A stretch of 64,000 nucleotides of DNA from Chamaecrista fasciculata (taxonomy: Eukaryota > Streptophyta > Magnoliopsida > Fabales > Fabaceae): positions 1-64,000 of the forward strand of contig QANZ01000084.1 of the NCBI GenBank assembly GCA_003254925.1, given 5' to 3'. Shown here in pieces: positions 57,740-64,000 of the stretch. The position numbers and the translations under genes were made by a program. Each line of letters starts with the position of its first letter. Within the stretch, counting starts at the first letter, position 1. A model generated the notes under the pieces. The model was not told the origin of the DNA. It searched no databases and worked only from the letters and a program-made list of their open reading frames with translations.

Positions 57740-58500
57740 TTTAGATAAATTACAATCCAATACTTTATTTTTTCCTTTTTGCAATTTTGATCTTTTAAAT
57801 TTTATAAAAAATTTACTTTTTAGTCTCAACGATTGAATGTGATTATACCTCTTTTGTTTTATGTTTGAATACGACAAGGTCTAAGCTACATGTTATTTTT
57901 AACGAGACATTTCTTTAACTACTTAAAGTCATTAACAAACATGAACAAATTGAGCTCTAAAAGCGAGCGGTTTGTTTTATAATCAAAAGAGCAAATTTAG
58001 TTATACTTTTCTCATTTTAAGTTTGATTCTAATGAGTTGAGAGTTAAGACTTGTTTTTGACAAGTTCTTTTTCTGATTAGTTGAGAACATTAACAAATAA
58101 AGTCAAATCAGATCACATAGTCATTTTTAATAATTTTTCACTTTTTGGTTCTATAATCACTTTTAAGCATCATTTGAACTCATTTATTGATAGTCAAAAT
58201 TCGATAGAAAAATGACTCGTCAATATTAGCTCGTAGCTCTGAGTTCATCACAATCAAACTTGAAACGAAAGAAATATAACCAACTTCGCTTATTTGATTG
58301 TGGAACAAGCATCCCACAGCCACTTTCGGATCATAATTTGACTTTATTTACTGACTACTCCAACTATACAAATAAAGGGCTTGACAAAAACAACATGTAG
58401 CTTAGGACTCAACTCATTCAAATTTGAAATGAGAAATATATGATCACATTCAGTTATTAAGACTAATGAATGAAACTTTTGTGAAAATTAAATAACTAAA
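57740..58500. mobile_element. Foldback MITE related to 33213-34062
   Basis: The interior repeats the family words (TACCTCTTTTGTTTTATGTT, TTTGATTGTGGAACAAGCAT) in mirrored order, but the termini are worn and the limits are approximate. Confidence 0.45.
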
Positions 58501-58504
58501 ATGG

Positions 58505-59215
58505 CCAAAGTCCAATGTTGGTCTCTCATGTTTGCTCAAAGTTCTGTTTTGGTCCCTCAAGTTTTTTTGTTCCGTTTTTGTCCCTCATGTTTGCTCAAGG
58601 TTTCGTTTAGGTCCCTCTAGTTTTTTTTGTTTTGTTTTGGTCCCTCATGTTTGCTCAAAGTTCTGTTTTGGTCCCTCAAGTTTTCAGAAAGTTTTACCGT
58701 TAGTCCCTAACTCTTTTCCATCCACTTTTTCCGTTAAAAAAAGAAAAAAAAAATAACTTCCATCTCCCAACACTTTTTCTCTTTTGCATTAAGGTCATTC
58801 CCTTTTGTAAAAGAGCAAAATTGTTGGGAGTTGAAAGTTAGTTTTTTACCTTTTTTTCAACAGAAAAAGTGAATGGAAAAGAGTCAGGGACTAACGGTGG
58901 AATTTTTAAGAAACTTGAGGGACCAAAACAGAACGAAAAAAAACTTGGGGGACTAAAACAGAATTTTAAGCAAACATGAGGAACCAAAATAAGATTTTTT
59001 TTTCTTCTGGTTGCCCAAGGTATTCCTAACCCGACAAGCCAAGGATTATTCATCCGCAAATCTGAGCTCCATTTAAGCGTCCGCTGCTAGCCAAATTGTT
59101 GCTGCTTACATAAGGCGGAATTCGAACTCCCGACACTTGCTTAAACGACCTAGTGAGCTGACCACTAAACCAAGCAAACTTAGTTAAATAAGATTTTGAT
59201 CTAAATAAAATTGGA
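58505..59215. mobile_element. Foldback MITE disrupted by a SINE
   Basis: The left arm GGCCAAAGTCCAATGTTGGT, then GCTCAAAGTTCTGTTTTGGT, is mirrored by GAGGGACCAAAACAGAAC and CATGAGGAACCAAAATAAGA at the right. GGTCCCTCAAGTTTTTTTG-like units are repeated in the left arm. The right terminus is split by the SINE at 58999-59185. Confidence 0.6.
58987..59197 (-). mobile_element. tRNA-derived SINE with 12-bp target duplication
   Basis: On the minus strand the body (59185-58999) begins with an A-box-like GGTTTAGTGGTCAGCTCA and has a B-box-like GGGAGTTCGAATTCC about 35 bp later, as in tRNA-headed plant SINEs. It ends in an A-rich tail (the T-run at 58995-59003). AAATAAGATTTT flanks it at 58987-58998 and 59186-59197. 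Confidence 0.85.
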
Positions 59216-59384
59216 ATAAAACAAAAAGATAAAGCACTGTATTACAACTTAACACGAAGAGAATGAACTATAATTGTACTTTAATCTATTTTTTTATTCT
59301 ATTGACACAAAAAGTAAATTTTACAACGAAGAGGTAAAAAGCCCTATCTCTCTCTGTAGTTTTACTCAAAAAAAATAAGGGTAA

Positions 59385-59985
59385 TTTACACTTTGGTATC
59401 ATGTAGTTTAGTTATATTTCACTTTGGTACCCTGTGGTTTAAAAAGTAATACTTTGGTACCCTGTGGTATTTTTCGTCAACACTTTCGTACCATGAGCTT
59501 TAATTTCGTCAAAAAATTAACAGAAATTGGAATTTTTTGAGCTATTTTGTAATTTTTTAACCTTAACAAACTTTACAAAAATTACATATTGCAATTTTAA
59601 CCTAAACAAATTTTACAAAAATTACATGTCCCTGGATAGTGGATACATATTATCTAGGGACTAAAATGAAAACTATAAAAAAAATTCGGGACTATTTTGT
59701 AATTCTATCTTATGTCTTACATTTTTCAAAAATTATATTTTGACCCCTAAAAGTTTTTATTGTTTTCATTTTAGTCCCTAAATAATGTGTATCCAAAGAC
59801 CTATTTGTAATTTTCTGAAAATATTAGGAGTCAATATATAATTTTTGCAAAATTTGTTATGGTTAAAATTACAAAATAGCTCAAAAAATTCCAATTTCTA
59901 TTAATTTTCTAACGGAATTAAAGCTCAGGGAACCAAGTGTTAACGAAGAATACCACAGAATACCAAAATGTCGAAACTAATTTTG
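59385..59985. mobile_element. Foldback MITE, about 600 bp
   Basis: CGTCAACACTTTCGTACCAT and TTTAATTTCGTCAAAAAATT at the left are mirrored by GGAACCAAGTGTTAACGAAG and TTTTCTAACGGAATTAAAGC at the right. It shares its centre (TACATATTATCTAGGGACTA) with the element nested at 54545-54900. Confidence 0.6.
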
Positions 59986-60940
59986 CAACCAGGAGACACC
60001 GATTTTAAAGATAGTTTGTTTAATCTTTACACATGTGTGTGTGTTTGGAGCGATGGGTATATTATATAGTGTATTAAATTTTGGTCCATAGGTTTCCATG
60101 TTGGAGAATCTTTCCATGCTGTAATGTTAGTGACCCACGAAAAAAGTGCATGTTGGAGAATTTTTCCATGTTGTATTGATTAAAGGTTATTTGGTTCTGT
60201 TTAGATGAATTTATTATGTAGATGAAATTGTCTGTTTGGTGCTTATTTAGTGGTTGAAATTGTCCGTTTGGTCCTTTCCATAACCGACAAGGTATAAAAA
60301 AAGACTATATGTTGTTATATGTTGGTCAGCTGTCCCATGAGATTTTTTTATTCAGTATATTGAAATGAGTTAATGAATGTAGTCCTCCCAAAACCAAAAT
60401 GAAATATTTTATAGATATTTAGAACCAATTTAACCATTTTAAAACAACTCTAGACCAAACTACGCATCAAAATATATGAGAAAAAAATTTGACTTCAGGA
60501 AAGAAAAGGTTTCACATCATCTACCCCTCTTTGAACAGCTAAAGTGAGACAATCTTCATAACTTTTTTGACTTTGTATTGATCTAAAAAGTGAGTTGCCA
60601 AAACATTCAAAATAAGAAAAATAAAAATAAGCATTCACTAGTAGTAAACTGCCCCGTTATCATTTGCACTATTGTAGGCTATAGCAGCATTGAAGGAGGC
60701 AAAGCATAGGACCAATTCTCAGTAAATTGGCTTTCACATCTACAACCATAACCAGGTAAGCCAAAGATAGCAGGCAGCATATCAAGCATCTATAATCATT
60801 TGCCACATGACTAATTTTTATGCTAGAACAATAATAGAGTTCATCCAGGAATGCCCCTATCTACCAGATAGTAATTACATTAGATTTTCGAATAATAAAA
60901 AGAAAAGAAAACAGAGAAAGAGCTCTAAAAAGCCTTCATT
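59986..60940. other. Spacer 3' of the polyubiquitin gene
   Basis: CATGTTGGAGAATCTTTCCATG is nearly repeated at about 60100 and 60150. A remnant of the 20838-type foldback (AAAATGAAATATTTTATAGA) lies near 60400. No gene is seen. Confidence 0.45.
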
Positions 60941-61087
60941 TATTTATTGAAATCGTTCACATTGATCTCAACAGGCCCAAATACCAAGTAGTAATCGACT
61001 AAAGTACCAAAGCTTGAAAATCATAGTTCATAACATTGCAGATCACTAAGAGTTAATCAAGAAAGTAAACAGACTGTCATTTAAAAC

Positions 61088-62233
<1,146 letters not shown>

Positions 62234-63045
62234 CTACAAAAATTTAAAAAACGAAATGATATATCATCAAAAGAAATTGGGGAAAAAATTAAAACTAAAC
62301 ATCTTTAGAATCAAAGCAATTGGCAGATTCTAAACATCTTTAGAATCAGAAACATGTATCATTGGGGAAAAAATTAAAACTCTCTAACATCCTCAAAGTT
62401 CTCTAAAAGAAAAGCATCAAAAGAAATCTTACACAATCAAAGAATCCAATACAATCATGAGTTTGCAGTCCAAAATTCAACACGTTGAATGTCTAATTTC
62501 ATCCATATGAGGCATTGTCCTTAATGTGACAGCTAAACTCATCCAATGGAATACCAAATCTTTGATTAGAATCACAACTTGATACCAGAATTATAGGTGA
62601 CCAATCCACACACTATTCGATTGCGTCATGAATACCAAAACCTTATATACGAGAAATTAGATAATCCAGTTCCGCACGCCATCGAGTTTAGCGAAGGAAC
62701 AAAGAAATCAAATAGAGTATACACACAAACATTAAGCCTAATACCTTCGTGCAAGATTGGAGAACCAATATACAAACCATGAAAAACTCTAAAAACCCTA
62801 ACTCGATAAGCGACTTAAATAACCCCTTCTATGTATCAAATCATATAATATGATGAACAATCAAATGGCAAACCCAACAAACCAGAGGAGAAAAAGAGAA
62901 AAAACCAAAATCATACTCACTGTGGCAATCAAGAAATAGTTCAATTACGGATAGAATATCAAAGCATAATTAAAAAGAACCAATAACAACCAACGTTTCG
63001 AGAAAAACAGAGAAGAGAGCCGGGGAATAGAATATAACAACATAC
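62234..63045 (-). other. Leader intron of the polyubiquitin gene
   Basis: The donor CTCTCAAG/GTATGTT at 63046/63045 and the acceptor immediately before the ATG define an 812-bp 5' UTR intron. Such introns usually enhance polyubiquitin expression. The counterpart at 55788-56810 carries a MITE. Confidence 0.8.
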
Positions 63046-63139
63046 CTTGAGAGAATTTGAAGTGAATCAGGAAGCTCCACTAGAATTGTCGAGATATGAA
63101 TTATGATTGTGATTTCTGAAGATGAACGTTTCAACTCGA

Positions 63140-63152
63140 TATATATATAAAG
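63140..63152 (-). promoter_or_regulatory. TATA box of the polyubiquitin gene
   Basis: TTTATATATATAT on the minus strand, about 95-105 bp upstream of the leader-intron donor. The duplicate locus keeps a similar run at about 56891-56902. Confidence 0.7.
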
Positions 63153-63176
63153 TGAGAGATACCTAACCTCCTCCAC

Positions 63177-63192
63177 GAAGAACCTTCTAGAA
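63177..63192 (-). promoter_or_regulatory. Perfect three-unit heat-shock element
   Basis: GAACCTTCTAGAA fits GAAnnTTCnnGAA exactly (63180-63192), with a further GAA at 63177. It lies about 30-40 bp upstream of the TATA box. Heat-shock factors bind such arrays, and polyubiquitin genes are commonly heat-induced. The segment is absent from the duplicate promoter. Confidence 0.8.
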
Positions 63193-64000
63193 AGTCACGT
63201 AAGAGATGACGCGTATGTGCTTGAAGCATCCAAATTCGTCCACACGGTTGGTAATTTGGGTGAATATCCGAATTTATTGTAAAACTTTTTTAATATTCGT
63301 TTAAAATAAATAAATAGTTAAGATATTTTATAATATTTATAATATTTATAATATAAAGATAAAGATAAATAATAAATAATTTCTTATATTTTATATATAT
63401 TTTTATTATTTTTATTATTTTGAATTGATTTATTTTAGTTAATCCATATTAATATTGAATATATTATATATATATATTATATATTTGATATTGGATTTGA
63501 GTATTGGAGTAAAATATTATATTTTATATCTATAATTTTTGGAGTGTTTCAAATATTTTAGATATTTGTAAGATATGTAAGATACTATATAATAAATAAG
63601 ATAAGATATATATACAAATATTAATTTTTGAATACTGATAAAATATAAATATAAGATATAATAAACAAATATTAATAGAGATATGTTTAGTCAAATATCT
63701 TATATGTTGTCATCCGGTTTTTTAAATAATATATAATAAAAATATTTAGATTGGTACCTTAAAAAAAATTATTTAGATATATGATATCTTTTTACATGTG
63801 CCAATCATTTGGTGCCACGTGATACCATATATAATTTTTTTATTAAATTTAAATTGGAACACTCATTCGTCCTAAGGATGAATGTTCCATTAAAGAGGGG
63901 AAGGAGGATAAATGGGATATAAGAGATAAGAGAAAGTCGATTGTTTAGAAAGTGGAGACAGAGAGGAGTGAGTGAAACAAGAAAGAGGGTTGTATTGATT
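63193..64000. other. Upstream of polyubiquitin; AT-rich, no gene
   Basis: From 63300 to 63715 an AT-rich stretch matches the region upstream of the ubiquitin pseudogene (about 57010-57615). The final 150 bp has GAGAGA/AAGAGA runs that could be another gene's leader, but nothing coding can be seen before the window ends. Confidence 0.5.

Noticed and set aside
59009..59184. A functional tRNA gene on the minus strand
   Set aside because: The A and B boxes are present, but no acceptor stem or anticodon arm can be folded, and the unit has an A-rich tail and target duplication as in a SINE.

Overview
The window is AT-rich plant nuclear DNA. Spliced genes with GT-AG introns, plastid-division and metal-nicotianamine transporter genes, a polyubiquitin gene, TTTAGGG (plant telomere type) runs and many small transposons point to a eudicot; the species cannot be told from the sequence. 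Two ambiguous bases (15536, 22643) show it is an assembled sequence.

Layout. 1-5.7 kb: a complete four-exon GEM-like/GRAM-domain gene on the minus strand (2223-4546), reconstructed here from short exons. 5.7-22.7 kb: repeat-rich DNA with foldback elements, a hAT-type MITE, a decayed RPA/DUF223-like gene (8082-9995), a TTTAGGG-rich foldback element, and a solo LTR (17578-19766) nested in an older solo LTR (16625-20336). 22.8-31.9 kb: a seven-exon DUF789 gene on the plus strand. 35.2-39.7 kb: a seven-exon YSL7-like oligopeptide-family transporter. 41.9-44.0 kb: a 2.1-kb MULE-like foldback element with a perfect 9-bp target duplication. 45.3-52.5 kb: a complete twelve-exon PARC6 (plastid division) gene carrying a miniature LTR element in an intron. 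55.3-63.7 kb: a duplicated polyubiquitin locus, with an intact five-unit gene (61088-62233, minus) and a decayed copy (55485-55787, minus) that has lost the C-terminal Gly-Gly, Lys48, Lys63 and the heat-shock element.

The genes are not an operon or an obvious cluster; each appears to be an independent nuclear gene. What unites the window is its transposon ecology. Almost every intron or spacer over about 600 bp holds a palindromic element whose arms contain GGTCCCT/AGGGACC words. Several insertions can be dated relative to one another because an empty site is preserved in a second copy within the window.

The most unusual signal is a scattered set of very short insertions (about 10-21 nt, an oligo-A tract preceded by a short GGCC/GGTC/AACC-like word) flanked by direct repeats of 10-21 bp. 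They look like the last few bases of retroposons, each with its own target-site duplication.
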